From CAZAPG01 sp964486935 (GTDB lineage: Bacteria > Chloroflexota > Anaerolineae > 4572-78 > J111): a stretch of DNA of 64,000 bases. Below are positions 1 through 7,733 of this stretch, piece after piece (position 1 is the stretch's first letter; every line of letters begins with the position of its first letter). The translations under genes and the position numbers were made by a program. The stretch is from positions 156,778 through 220,777 of the forward strand of contig CAZAPG010000006.1 of assembly GCA_964486935.1 (NCBI GenBank), read 5' to 3'. The notes under the pieces are model-generated. The model made no database searches, was not told the DNA's origin, and saw only the letters and a program-made list of their open reading frames with translations.

Positions 1-3
1 GGG

Positions 4-1524
4 TTAGTAATTTACCGCCGAAACAGGCAGGGCGCAGCCAAAGGTGCTGCCAACGCCTGTTTCGCTTTTAACCCAAACGTGGCCCCCATACCCTTCAACA
101 ATGGCTTTTACAATTGACAGGCCCAAACCCGTGCCCTCAATCTGTTCAGCTCCGTTATCTGGGGGGACGCGGTAAAACTTTTGAAACAATTGCGATTGCG
201 CTGCCGGAGGAATACCCGGCCCGTTATCTGATACCTCGAGGGTAATTTCTGTTTCGCGCCTTTGGCCGCGTACCACAATATGTCCACCGTAGGGGGTGTA
301 TTTTACGGCGTTGCTGACGTAATTAGCCACCACCTGAGACAGCCGCAGCGGGTCGCCCATTACTTTGGGCAATGTGTCGGGAAATTGAACGCTTAATGAA
401 AGTTCTTTCTCTTCAATTTTCAATTGATATTGGTCAACAACATCCTGGGCAATTTCTACAATATCACAGGCTTCCATATGCTGACCCCCCAGCCCGGCCT
501 CGATTTCGGCCAGGTTTAACAGATTTTCTATGAGGGACTGCATTTGCCGGGTGGTTTGCAAAATATTATTCAGGTTTAACTGGTCGCGCTCTGAAAGGTT
601 TTTAGAGAGGGACAAAATTGTAGCATAGCCGTGAATTGCCGAGAGCGGGCTTTTGAGGTCGTGGGATACGGTCTCTACAAAGAGAGACTTCATATTGTCC
701 AACTCTTTAAGGTATGAAATGTCGTGCAGGGCCACAACCGTGCCGTGCTGGGGCACCTCGTTGATGGATACATTGAATACGCGCTTATCAGGCCACTGGA
801 CTTCTATGTGAGTGTCGTCATTTTTGCGTAATTGGCTCAAAGCCTGCTGTAAGGCCTGGCCGCCGGCAATTTGGGCAAGGGGGATGTTATTTTCTTTGAC
901 CGGCAGCGATTGCGCTGCGGTTCGGTTGTGAAAAACAATTTGCCCCTTGTTAATTACCAGCACCGGAATAGGCATGCCGCTCATCAGCGCGTACAGGGCG
1001 GCGTGCTCGCTTTTGGCCTGGGTGTAAAGGCGGGCATTTTCTACGGCGGTGGCGGCCTGGCCGGCAATGCTCATTGCCAGCGAGAGGTGCTCTTCGGTAA
1101 AGTAGCTCACCTGTTTGTGGTGCAGGGCCAGCACCCCGTTAACCTGTTCTTTGTGCATCAGGGGGATGACCAGGGCCGCGCCCATAATTGCCTGGTCATT
1201 TGGCAATCGCACCCACCGGCTATCTTTGGTGGTGTCGGTAACCAGAGCCGGCTGCCGATGGTGATAAACCCAGCCGGCCAGTCCTTTGGTCATAACTTTA
1301 TCAACATTGCTGCGCGATACTTCGGGCGGTTGGTTGGGGCGAGCTAAAATTTGGCGGACAACGTGCCCTTCTTCATCCAAAAGAAAAAGGCTGCCACGGC
1401 CTGCGCCCGTAGCCTCTACGGTTAACCGCAACACTCTACCCAACACCTCGTCCAGGTCTAGCGATGAGTTTAGCTGCTGCGAAACGGTGTAGAGAAGTTC
1501 TACCGATGCAGAGACGGTAATCAC
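4..1524 (-). CDS. GAF-PAS sensor histidine kinase
   Basis: Soluble sensor kinase of about 506 residues. Domains in order: GAF (about 10-165), PAS-like (about 175-275), HisKA helix with the phosphoacceptor His near residue 288 (SHDLKSPL), and an HATPase domain with N box NYVSNAVKY, G1 box DNGPGIP and G2 box GTGLGLS. There is no membrane segment, so the signal is probably cytoplasmic or diffusible. The frame opens with a TTG at 1548, but AGGAG lies seven bases before the GTG at 1524, which I take as the start. No response regulator is adjacent, so the partner is unknown. The stop codon is at the very edge of the window, and the gene appears complete. Confidence 0.93.
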   Translation of the reverse strand: MITVSASVELLYTVSQQLNSSLDLDEVLGRVLRLTVEATGAGRGSLFLLDEEGHVVRQILARPNQPPEVSRSNVDKVMTKGLAGWVYHHRQPALVTDTTKDSRWVRLPNDQAIMGAALVIPLMHKEQVNGVLALHHKQVSYFTEEHLSLAMSIAGQAATAVENARLYTQAKSEHAALYALMSGMPIPVLVINKGQIVFHNRTAAQSLPVKENNIPLAQIAGGQALQQALSQLRKNDDTHIEVQWPDKRVFNVSINEVPQHGTVVALHDISYLKELDNMKSLFVETVSHDLKSPLSAIHGYATILSLSKNLSERDQLNLNNILQTTRQMQSLIENLLNLAEIEAGLGGQHMEACDIVEIAQDVVDQYQLKIEEKELSLSVQFPDTLPKVMGDPLRLSQVVANYVSNAVKYTPYGGHIVVRGQRRETEITLEVSDNGPGIPPAAQSQLFQKFYRVPPDNGAEQIEGTGLGLSIVKAIVEGYGGHVWVKSETGVGSTFGCALPVSAVNY

Positions 1525-1982
1525 AGAATGGCTCCTGTCAAACGCCAAAGTGCCTGGGCATATCTTGCGCGCAAACTACTGCTAACATATTCTGAAAGCT
1601 CTTTCAAATCTTCCCCGTTTGCTGACCGGTTATTAATAATAGCCATTTTCAACGATATAACAAGTTTTTTATCTATGCGCGGGGATATTTAGAATTCCAA
1701 AAAAATTTAAATAAATCCACTTCACACATTCAATTTATGTCTAAATTCAATGGTTGTCAACTGGATTATGGGGCCGTAACGCAGGATATCGTTTATCAAA
1801 GTTATTTTAACATACAATGGCTAGGAACTTAATGAGGAAAAAATATAAAAAAAGTTAGACTCCTTCGGTCTTTAAATAGTTGACTAATTGTTAACGCCTC
1901 TTGCCATACCAGACCATATCTGGCATGTCCGGTGATGGCGCAAAACTATTATGGTTCTATCGCTAAAATTAGTGATGGGTGG
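1525..1982. other. Intergenic region with a possible kinase promoter
   Basis: No gene seen. On the minus strand a TTGAAT box (1728-1733) and a TTAAAT box (1705-1710) are 17 bases apart and could drive the histidine kinase. A weak hairpin around 1851-1872 followed on the minus strand by a T-rich run (about 1835-1850) could terminate the gene at 1983-3035. Both calls are tentative. Confidence 0.35.
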
Positions 1983-3035
1983 TTAAAGTTGTGATGCAGG
2001 CTGCAATTGGGGGCCGGCCGGCGTGTCCATAACGTGCCAGTTGAGGGCTATAATCTGGTCGCGCAGTTTGTCGGCGGTAGCCCAATCCTGGCGAGCGCGG
2101 GCGGCTTCTCGCTCTTTGACCAGCTTCATTACCTGCGAGGACGGTTGGGGGCGAGACTCTGGCTGCCGGTGGGCGCGCAAAACTGTTTGCCAAACTTCTG
2201 CGGGCACAACTGTTTGCGGGTTGGGCGTTTTAAAGGGGCCGAGTTGCCTTATTTCAAACCGTTGCCCGGATTCAAAGTGTTGTTTTGAATCTTTTTGAAG
2301 CAGCGTTACCGAGCCTTTGCCCATAACCCTGCACTCCTGGCTATGCAGGTTTAGTATCAGGGCGGTATGTTCGTCAATGCCCACAACGGTTTGTTTGGGG
2401 GGCAGCAGCGCCATAAGCTGGTCAAACCGCGCCCGGCCCATGTAACAGCGGCTGGTATCCAGCGTGTCGCCGCCTTCGGTATTGTTCCAGTGGGGAATAA
2501 ATACCAAAGAGAGACCAAACGGGCCTAAAAAATCCAAACCCTGGTGCCAGTGTAACTCCTCGCCCACTTTGTAAATTTCATAGACTGGCAGGGTGTAGGA
2601 GCTAAAGGCCAGCGTTGACGCGCTGGCTAAAATAACCGCCGCGCCCAAACAATGACGCGCAGCCAGCATGTTCCAGGCCAGGGTGTCTTGTAATTGGCGC
2701 ACAGCGTAAGTAGAGCTGCCCGGCCCCGTAAAAATGATATCAGCCTTTAACAATGGATTGAGAATATCAGGGTTATCCGGGCTGTAGGGCGTGTTGCGCT
2801 TGCGGGCCGGTATCACCGAAACCTGCGGGTCAAAATTTTGCAGGCGATGGGTAAAAAAGTTGGCAATACGTTGGGCCACGTAATCCGAGTTTGGCTCGAA
2901 GCCGGCGGGCGTTTCTAAAATGCTAACCCGCACAGGTTTGTTTAACTGCTTGAACAGCCAGTTGTACACGCTCTGAATACTGGCTGCTGTTTCTCCCGAG
3001 CCAAGCAGTATGACTAAACCGGGTTGGTCGCTCAT
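1983..3035 (-). CDS. Peptidase S51-like protein fused to a CysRS C-terminal-like helix domain
   Basis: About 350 residues from the ATG at 3035, which has GGAG seven bases upstream; a longer frame to 3071 lacks this. The first 270 residues resemble the class-I-amidotransferase-like fold of peptidase S51 and cyanophycinase: LLGSGE near the N terminus and a GPGSST turn in the position of the nucleophile elbow. The last 45 residues (VKEREAARARQDWATADKLR and on to DTPAGPQL) closely resemble the C-terminal helical domain of cysteinyl-tRNA synthetase, which normally packs on the tRNA. I know no standard family with this pairing. Substrate unknown; a role in peptide hydrolysis is only a fold-based guess. 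Confidence 0.75.
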   Translation of the reverse strand: MSDQPGLVILLGSGETAASIQSVYNWLFKQLNKPVRVSILETPAGFEPNSDYVAQRIANFFTHRLQNFDPQVSVIPARKRNTPYSPDNPDILNPLLKADIIFTGPGSSTYAVRQLQDTLAWNMLAARHCLGAAVILASASTLAFSSYTLPVYEIYKVGEELHWHQGLDFLGPFGLSLVFIPHWNNTEGGDTLDTSRCYMGRARFDQLMALLPPKQTVVGIDEHTALILNLHSQECRVMGKGSVTLLQKDSKQHFESGQRFEIRQLGPFKTPNPQTVVPAEVWQTVLRAHRQPESRPQPSSQVMKLVKEREAARARQDWATADKLRDQIIALNWHVMDTPAGPQLQPASQL

Positions 3036-3098
3036 CACTGCTCTCCATAAACTCTTGCATTTGACTTGCAACTGCGAATAAACAGAAAAAACATACTA

Positions 3099-3971
3099 CT
3101 AATCAATAGACTCATTACACTCGCGCCAGATACCGTTGTTCACGGTATCCAGCAAAATCTCGGCCAATTTGTTGGGGCGGTGAACGTGAATGTCGTGGTC
3201 GGTGTCGTCAAGCCAATGCACCATCGAGCGAGCCAGACTGCTTTGGGCTGCGGCTACCTGCCTGGATTTGGCTTTTGTCCAGTCGGGATTTTTGGAATCT
3301 CTGGCCGCGCAAATGAGCACCGGCTCGGTTATTTGTGAATAAAAGTGTTGGGGGCGCTGCTCCCACATGGCCCGCAAAATAGCCAGATGGCGCGGCAACG
3401 TTAGCCAGGGGCGAATCGTGCCATCGGGCAGGGTTTCAAAGTTGGCCAGAGTGGCTTGAATGGCTGTTCTGTCCCAATCTGGATGAGCGGCTTTGAGGCG
3501 GGCCTCCATCTCCACGCGGGGCCGGCCCAGCAGATTGGGCGGCTTTAGCTCGGCGGCGACGCTTTCCCAGGTGGCTCCGGGGCGCGATTGCAAATCTAAA
3601 AAGCCGCCGTCGATAAAACCCAGGCCACAGGCTGCGCCAGGGTAGCGCGCTCCAAATTCAAGCAGGACATTTCCGCCCCAAGATTGTCCAACCAGAACAG
3701 GCCGCTCAAGCTGCAAGGTTTGCAGCAGTTGGGCCAGGTCGCCAGTGATGGTGGTAAAACCGTAACCATCATCCGGTTTGTCGCTCAGGCCGTGGCCGCG
3801 CTGGTCAACTGTAATCACGCGGTGCCCGGCTGTTGCCAGATGGCCGGCCAGCACGCTCCAGGTTTGGCTGTTGCTGGCCAGCCCATGCAGCAGCACAAAA
3901 GCCTTTTTGTGGCCGGCCCACTCGCGCAGATGCAGTTTAATGCCGATATCAACAAAGTGAGTTTTAACCAT
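3099..3971 (-). CDS. Alpha/beta hydrolase
   Basis: A 290-residue alpha/beta-hydrolase fold protein. The oxyanion-hole motif LLHG lies at 27-30, the nucleophile elbow GQSWGG places Ser at 97, and the catalytic His is probably among those in DHDIHVH near residue 262. DQRGHGLSDKP is typical of the epoxide hydrolase / haloperoxidase-like branch. No signal peptide. It follows folE by five bases and precedes the S51-like gene, so the three are probably cotranscribed. Substrate cannot be assigned. Confidence 0.88.
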   Translation of the reverse strand: MVKTHFVDIGIKLHLREWAGHKKAFVLLHGLASNSQTWSVLAGHLATAGHRVITVDQRGHGLSDKPDDGYGFTTITGDLAQLLQTLQLERPVLVGQSWGGNVLLEFGARYPGAACGLGFIDGGFLDLQSRPGATWESVAAELKPPNLLGRPRVEMEARLKAAHPDWDRTAIQATLANFETLPDGTIRPWLTLPRHLAILRAMWEQRPQHFYSQITEPVLICAARDSKNPDWTKAKSRQVAAAQSSLARSMVHWLDDTDHDIHVHRPNKLAEILLDTVNNGIWRECNESID

Positions 3972-3976
3972 GGCGG

Positions 3977-4624
3977 TTAATCGTCAAAACGGCGGCGGCC
4001 AATGTGCTCCATAAATTCGGCGCGGGTTTTGGGATTATCCTTGAGCAAACCTTTAACTGTGCTGGTAACCATGCTGGCATTGGCTTTTTTAATGCCCCGC
4101 ATCATACTGCACATATGGACGCCTTCAATCACCACCGCCACGCCTTGAGGGTCAAGCACCTGATTGAGGAAATCGGCTATTTGCTCGGTCATTCGCTCCT
4201 GAACCTGCAAGCGGCGGGCAAACATCTCTACAATTCTGGGGATTTTGCTAAGGCCGATGACTTTTTTATTGGGAATGTAGGCCACGTGCGCTCGGCCATA
4301 AAACGGCAGCATATGGTGCTCGCACAGGCTGTAAAAATCAATATCTTTGACAATGACCATATCATCATACGCTACATCAAACAGAGCGTCGTTGATGAGT
4401 TTGACCGGGTCAATGTGGTAGCCGGCGGTTAGCTCATCGTACATGCGGGCGACCCGTTCGGGCGTGCGTTGCAGCCCCTGCCGGTCGGGGTCCTCGCCAA
4501 TGTTTGATAATATTTGGCGCACAGCCGTTTGAATTTGCTCTTTATGGGCCGCACTCTCTTTTCCATTGCCATTTAGATTAATTTGAGACAAATCTGACAC
4601 GTTTTTTGCAGAGATTGAATTCAT
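3977..4624 (-). CDS. folE: GTP cyclohydrolase I
   Basis: Converts GTP to 7,8-dihydroneopterin triphosphate, the first step to folate and pterins. The 215-residue length fits the family. Zinc ligands are visible as Cys101 and His104 in CEHHMLPF and Cys171 in HMCSMMRG. The start has GAGGAG a few bases upstream. It lies about 108 bases downstream of the photolyase on the same strand. Photolyases commonly carry a folate antenna, so co-expression would make sense, but that is inference. The gap contains a possible GCGGCTG/CAGCCGC stem (4647-4653 with 4691-4697). Confidence 0.97.
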   Translation of the reverse strand: MNSISAKNVSDLSQINLNGNGKESAAHKEQIQTAVRQILSNIGEDPDRQGLQRTPERVARMYDELTAGYHIDPVKLINDALFDVAYDDMVIVKDIDFYSLCEHHMLPFYGRAHVAYIPNKKVIGLSKIPRIVEMFARRLQVQERMTEQIADFLNQVLDPQGVAVVIEGVHMCSMMRGIKKANASMVTSTVKGLLKDNPKTRAEFMEHIGRRRFDD

Positions 4625-4731
4625 TGTTCTCCTCTTTCATAATAAATGCGGCTGCCGGCAAACGCCTCTGACAGGTTCAAGACAAACTACCAGCCGCCGC
4701 TAAACAAACATCTTTGAGTTGATGGGATATA

Positions 4732-6150
4732 TTATACCTGCTGGTAAGCAGTTAATGTACGTTTTCTGGCCCGCTGATGGTCGATAATTGGCTCAGGGTA
4801 ATCGCGGCCAATAATGCAGCCCGCCTGTTGTTGTAGCCGGCTCGACATTTGCCAGGGAGTATGGATATATTGAGCGGGCACTGCCTTTAGTTCCGGCAGC
4901 CAGCGACGGATGAAACTGCCATCGGGGTCGAATTTTTCTCCCTGCAAAATTGGGTTGAAAACTCTAAAGTAAGGGGCCGCGTCGGTGCCGGTGCCGGCCG
5001 TCCACTGCCAGCCGCCGTTGTTGGCTGCCGGGTCGCCATCTACCAGATGTTGCATGAACCAGCGCTCTCCCCAGCGCCAGTCAATCAATAAATCTTTGAC
5101 CAAAAACGAGGCCACAATCATGCGCGCCCGGTTGTGCATCCAGCCCGTTTGGGTCAGTTGGCGCATGGCGGCATCCACTACGGGATAGCCGGTGCGCCCC
5201 CGGCGCCAGGCGTCAAACGCCTTTTTATCATTATTCCACCGGAGGCCGTTGTATTTTTGCTGAAAATTTTCTGCTCTCACGCGGGGAAAGTGGTAAAGAA
5301 TGGCCTGATAGAATTCGCGCCAGATTAGCTCATTGAGCCAGGTGACTGCGCCTTTTTCGGCCTGGGCGGTAGGGGCTGTGTCGATGGCCTGACGCGCCGC
5401 CACCGCAACCTGCCGGGCCGATAGCACGCCAAAGCGCAGATACGGTGATAATTGCGAGGTGCCGTTTAAGTCCATGCGGTTGCGGCTGTCGGCATAGCTA
5501 AATATGGGGGTGGCGGCTATGCCGGAACCCGCCACAAATTTTTCAAGCCGCTGTCGGGCTTCGGCGGGGCCGGGCGGAAACGGGCTGGCGGGAGGCAGGG
5601 CCGGTTCGGCCGGGATGGCCTGCCCGCTGCCAGCGCCGGGCGTCGGGATGCGGGAGGGTGTGGGCAGCAAGGCATCGGCGGTGGGGGCCGGTAGACTTTT
5701 CCAGGTTTTGCTAAACGGGGTAAAGACGGTATAGGGTTGGCCATCATCCTTTAAAACAGTAGTTGGGTGATGAACCGTTAAACCGTTCACCAAATGCAGT
5801 GGAAGTCGGGACGCAATTTTGGCATCGCGGCGGCGGGCGTAAGGCGAGTAATCTTCTTCGGCCACAATGTGCGCGGCCCCGGTTTCTTCAGCCACAGCAG
5901 ACAGTTGGGCCAGCGGATCCCCGCGCCGCACCAGCAGGCGGCTGCCACAAGATTGTAGCTCGGTATCCAGGTGGCGCAAATTTTCATACAGAAAAGCCAG
6001 GCGTTTGGGGCCGGCGTAGTTGGAGTTGATGAGCAATGGGTCTAAAACAAAAACCGGCAGCACCTGGCCGGCCAGCTTCAGGGCGGCGTGTAAAGCCTGG
6101 TTGTCGGTTAGGCGCAGGTCTCGGCGGACCCACCAGATTGAAATAGTCAT
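4732..6150 (-). CDS. phrB: Deoxyribodipyrimidine photolyase
   Basis: Blue-light flavoenzyme that splits cyclobutane pyrimidine dimers. The 472 residues start with the classical WWVRRDLRLTDN of the N-terminal antenna domain. The C-terminal half has the FAD-binding block: WREFYQAILYHFPRV, WMHNRARMIVASFLVKDLL, and NNGGWQWTAGTGTDAAPYFR, which includes the tryptophans of electron transfer. Length fits class I CPD photolyases; a cryptochrome is less likely given the neighbours. It sits at the end of a minus-strand run that begins with the FAS1 gene and its CarH-like operator, consistent with light induction. Confidence 0.96.
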   Translation of the reverse strand: MTISIWWVRRDLRLTDNQALHAALKLAGQVLPVFVLDPLLINSNYAGPKRLAFLYENLRHLDTELQSCGSRLLVRRGDPLAQLSAVAEETGAAHIVAEEDYSPYARRRDAKIASRLPLHLVNGLTVHHPTTVLKDDGQPYTVFTPFSKTWKSLPAPTADALLPTPSRIPTPGAGSGQAIPAEPALPPASPFPPGPAEARQRLEKFVAGSGIAATPIFSYADSRNRMDLNGTSQLSPYLRFGVLSARQVAVAARQAIDTAPTAQAEKGAVTWLNELIWREFYQAILYHFPRVRAENFQQKYNGLRWNNDKKAFDAWRRGRTGYPVVDAAMRQLTQTGWMHNRARMIVASFLVKDLLIDWRWGERWFMQHLVDGDPAANNGGWQWTAGTGTDAAPYFRVFNPILQGEKFDPDGSFIRRWLPELKAVPAQYIHTPWQMSSRLQQQAGCIIGRDYPEPIIDHQRARKRTLTAYQQV

Positions 6151-6162
6151 ACTGACTCGCTG

Positions 6163-6510
6163 TTAATTGATATTGACCCATATTTGCAAGCCGGTTTGGC
6201 CGGGTCGGTGTTGTTGTTCTAACTCAGGCAGCCCTGGCCCAACGGCAAGATCGGTGTTAGAGAGAATGGGCGCAATCTGGGCGTCGATGGGAGATGCCGG
6301 CGGGTCGGATTGGATATCCAGCAGGTACAGGTTGAGGCCAGGTTTGGCGGGCAGGCTATTATTTGAAAGGGTAACGGCGGTTGAGTCGGTGGTGAGCCAG
6401 ATATTGTTTGTTCCCCACGCGGTGAAGGGTTGGGCCAGGGCAATGCCTGTTGAAGCCAAAACCGAAACAAGCAACAAACCGATTGTTAAAGATAGCAGGT
6501 ACTGTTTCAT
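6163..6510 (-). CDS. Small secreted protein, unknown function
   Basis: About 115 residues starting at the ATG at 6510, preceded by a clear AGGGGG ribosome site; a longer frame runs upstream to 6660 but overlaps the SDR gene. The first 25 residues form a signal peptide (MKQYLLSLTIGLLLVSVLAS, cleavage likely after ALA). The mature part is Ser/Thr/Pro rich with NNIWLTTDSTAVTLSN and ends IWVNIN. I do not recognise the family. It lies between the SDR gene and the photolyase in the same direction. Confidence 0.6.
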   Translation of the reverse strand: MKQYLLSLTIGLLLVSVLASTGIALAQPFTAWGTNNIWLTTDSTAVTLSNNSLPAKPGLNLYLLDIQSDPPASPIDAQIAPILSNTDLAVGPGLPELEQQHRPGQTGLQIWVNIN

Positions 6511-6545
6511 CGTTTTCCCCCTGAGGCGTGTCGGAACCCTGGTTT

Positions 6546-7184
6546 TTAGGCCAGGTCTAAAACGCCTTGATGCTGATGGTGATGGGCATTTAGTATTTGC
6601 TGCGCAATTGCTTGTGGCGAGATGGCGCTGTTGGGAATTTTCATAGGCACTTTTTCCCACAGCGGCGTAGTAACAGCGGCAGGCCGCACTAATGTGACGC
6701 AGCGCCTGCGCTCTTCCTTACTCAAGGCGGTGACAAAAGCTTCCAGGCCCATTTTGGCGGCGGCATAGGCGGCCAGGCCCGGCAGTTGCAGCCGCTCGCT
6801 GATAGCGCCCAAATATATCAGGTGGGCGTCATCGGCCAGCAGCGGCAGGCTGTAGTGGGTGGCGGTGTACGCGCCGGTCAGGTTGGCATCCAGAATGCGC
6901 TGCCAGGTTTCGGGTGACATGTTCGACACTCTGGCCGAGGTAATATCGCCGGCGGCATAAATCCACAGGTTGATTGCTTCGGTAAGCTGGCTGGCGGCAG
7001 TAATGGCTAACTGTACCTGGAGAGGCGCTGCCGCGTCGGCGTCGATAAGGTGGGGCGTTAGCCCCTCTAAATCATCGGGCCGGTGCGTTATCGCAATGAC
7101 GCTCCAGTTGCTATTGACTAATTGTTCTACCAGGGCGCGGCCAATGCCGCCGGCTGCGCCCCAAATCATGGCTGATTTCATCAT
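6546..7184 (-). CDS. Short-chain dehydrogenase/reductase
   Basis: A 212-residue SDR with the Rossmann motif GAAGGIG at 9-15 and the catalytic pair Tyr140/Lys144 in YAAAKMGLEAF. It is shorter than most classical SDRs (about 250), mainly at the C terminus. NAD(P)-dependent oxidoreduction of a small molecule is expected; substrate unknown. Its ATG overlaps the stop of the upstream peroxiredoxin-like gene (ATGA), so the two are translationally coupled. The C-terminal part of the frame overlaps the upstream extension of the secreted-protein frame, supporting the shorter start for that gene. Confidence 0.9.
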   Translation of the reverse strand: MMKSAMIWGAAGGIGRALVEQLVNSNWSVIAITHRPDDLEGLTPHLIDADAAAPLQVQLAITAASQLTEAINLWIYAAGDITSARVSNMSPETWQRILDANLTGAYTATHYSLPLLADDAHLIYLGAISERLQLPGLAAYAAAKMGLEAFVTALSKEERRRCVTLVRPAAVTTPLWEKVPMKIPNSAISPQAIAQQILNAHHHQHQGVLDLA

Positions 7185-7660
7185 TGATAACTATCTCGGT
7201 TGAGTTTGTCCAGAATGTTCAGGATGGTTTGGTTAGACGGGATATCGCTCATTGAGTTGCCGTGATGCTGATAACGAAGGTAGCCGTTCTTGTCGATGAC
7301 TATCAGGGCGGGAAGTCGGCCTAACTTTAACAACTTTACCTGCTGGCCGTACAGGTTGGCTACCTGATGGGTTGGGTCGGGCAGGCCCACAAAGGGTAGC
7401 GCTTCTTTTTGCCAGTAGTTGACAAATGCCGACCGGCTGTCGGGGCCAACCACAATTATTTCGGCCTGGCGACGGGTAAATTCTGGGTAATCCTGGCGCA
7501 ACTGCGCCATGTGCCGGCGGCAGAATAGTCACATCAGGCCGCGATTGAAAACCAGGATAACGTGTTGGTGATGGCGGTAATCGGCGAGTTTGACTTGCCG
7601 GCCGTGAATGTCGGCTAGGGTGAAATCTGGAGCCGGGGTGTCTATTTTTTCTAAAATCAT
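7181..7660 (-). CDS. Peroxiredoxin-like (AhpC/TSA) protein, candidate selenoprotein with UGA-encoded Sec44
   Basis: Read through one in-frame TGA (7531-7529 on the minus strand), this encodes a 159-residue redoxin. Residues 1-43 (MILEKIDTPAPDFTLADIHG and so on) are a typical AhpC/TSA N terminus. The TGA falls in RGLM-x-LFCRRHMAQLRQD, exactly where relatives have the first Cys of CxxC, giving a UxxC centre (U44, C47). The remainder (7181-7510) is normal: VVGPDS, LPFVGLPDP, LPALIVIDKNG. No frameshift is needed. A hairpin with loop AGUU follows the UGA at SECIS distance. The stop overlaps the SDR start. Expected role: peroxide or disulfide reduction. If UGA is not decoded, the gene is a nonsense pseudogene and the 110-codon tail is a remnant. 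Confidence 0.8.
7494..7509 (-). promoter_or_regulatory. Candidate bacterial SECIS hairpin
   Basis: On the mRNA the sequence UGGCGC-AGUU-GCGCCA forms a perfect six-pair stem with a four-base loop. The loop begins 26 bases after the UGA of the redoxin gene and has G at its second position. Bacterial SECIS elements are known to lie just 3' of the UGA, with the apical loop about 16-37 bases away and a G among the first two loop bases. An alternative stem closer to the UGA (CUGC-GCC with GGCGCAG) overlaps it. Confidence 0.62.
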
Positions 7661-7673
7661 TTTTAATGGTTTG

Positions 7674-7711
7674 CCGGCGGGCCTTTCGGTTAGAGCAGAA
7701 AAGCCCGCCGG
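7674..7711. terminator. GC-rich hairpin between FAS1 and redoxin genes
   Basis: CCGGCGGGC (7674-7682) pairs perfectly with GCCCGCCGG (7703-7711). There is no T run on either side, so it may be a weak terminator, an RNA-processing site or an mRNA-stabilising hairpin that lowers expression of the redoxin relative to FAS1. Confidence 0.45.
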
Positions 7712-7733
7712 ATAATCAAGTTACGGAATAGGG

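Noticed and set aside
1983..3035. Calling the gene cyanophycinase
   Set aside because: Only general fold resemblance and the GPGSST turn are visible; no cyanophycin synthetase is nearby and the C-terminal fusion is atypical.
4647..4697. Riboswitch ahead of folE
   Set aside because: Only a single seven-pair stem was found, without any conserved tetrahydrofolate riboswitch core.
7181..7510. Taking the 109-residue frame as a complete small redoxin
   Set aside because: It would begin after the active-site Cys and lose the first strand of the fold; the upstream frame clearly encodes the missing part.
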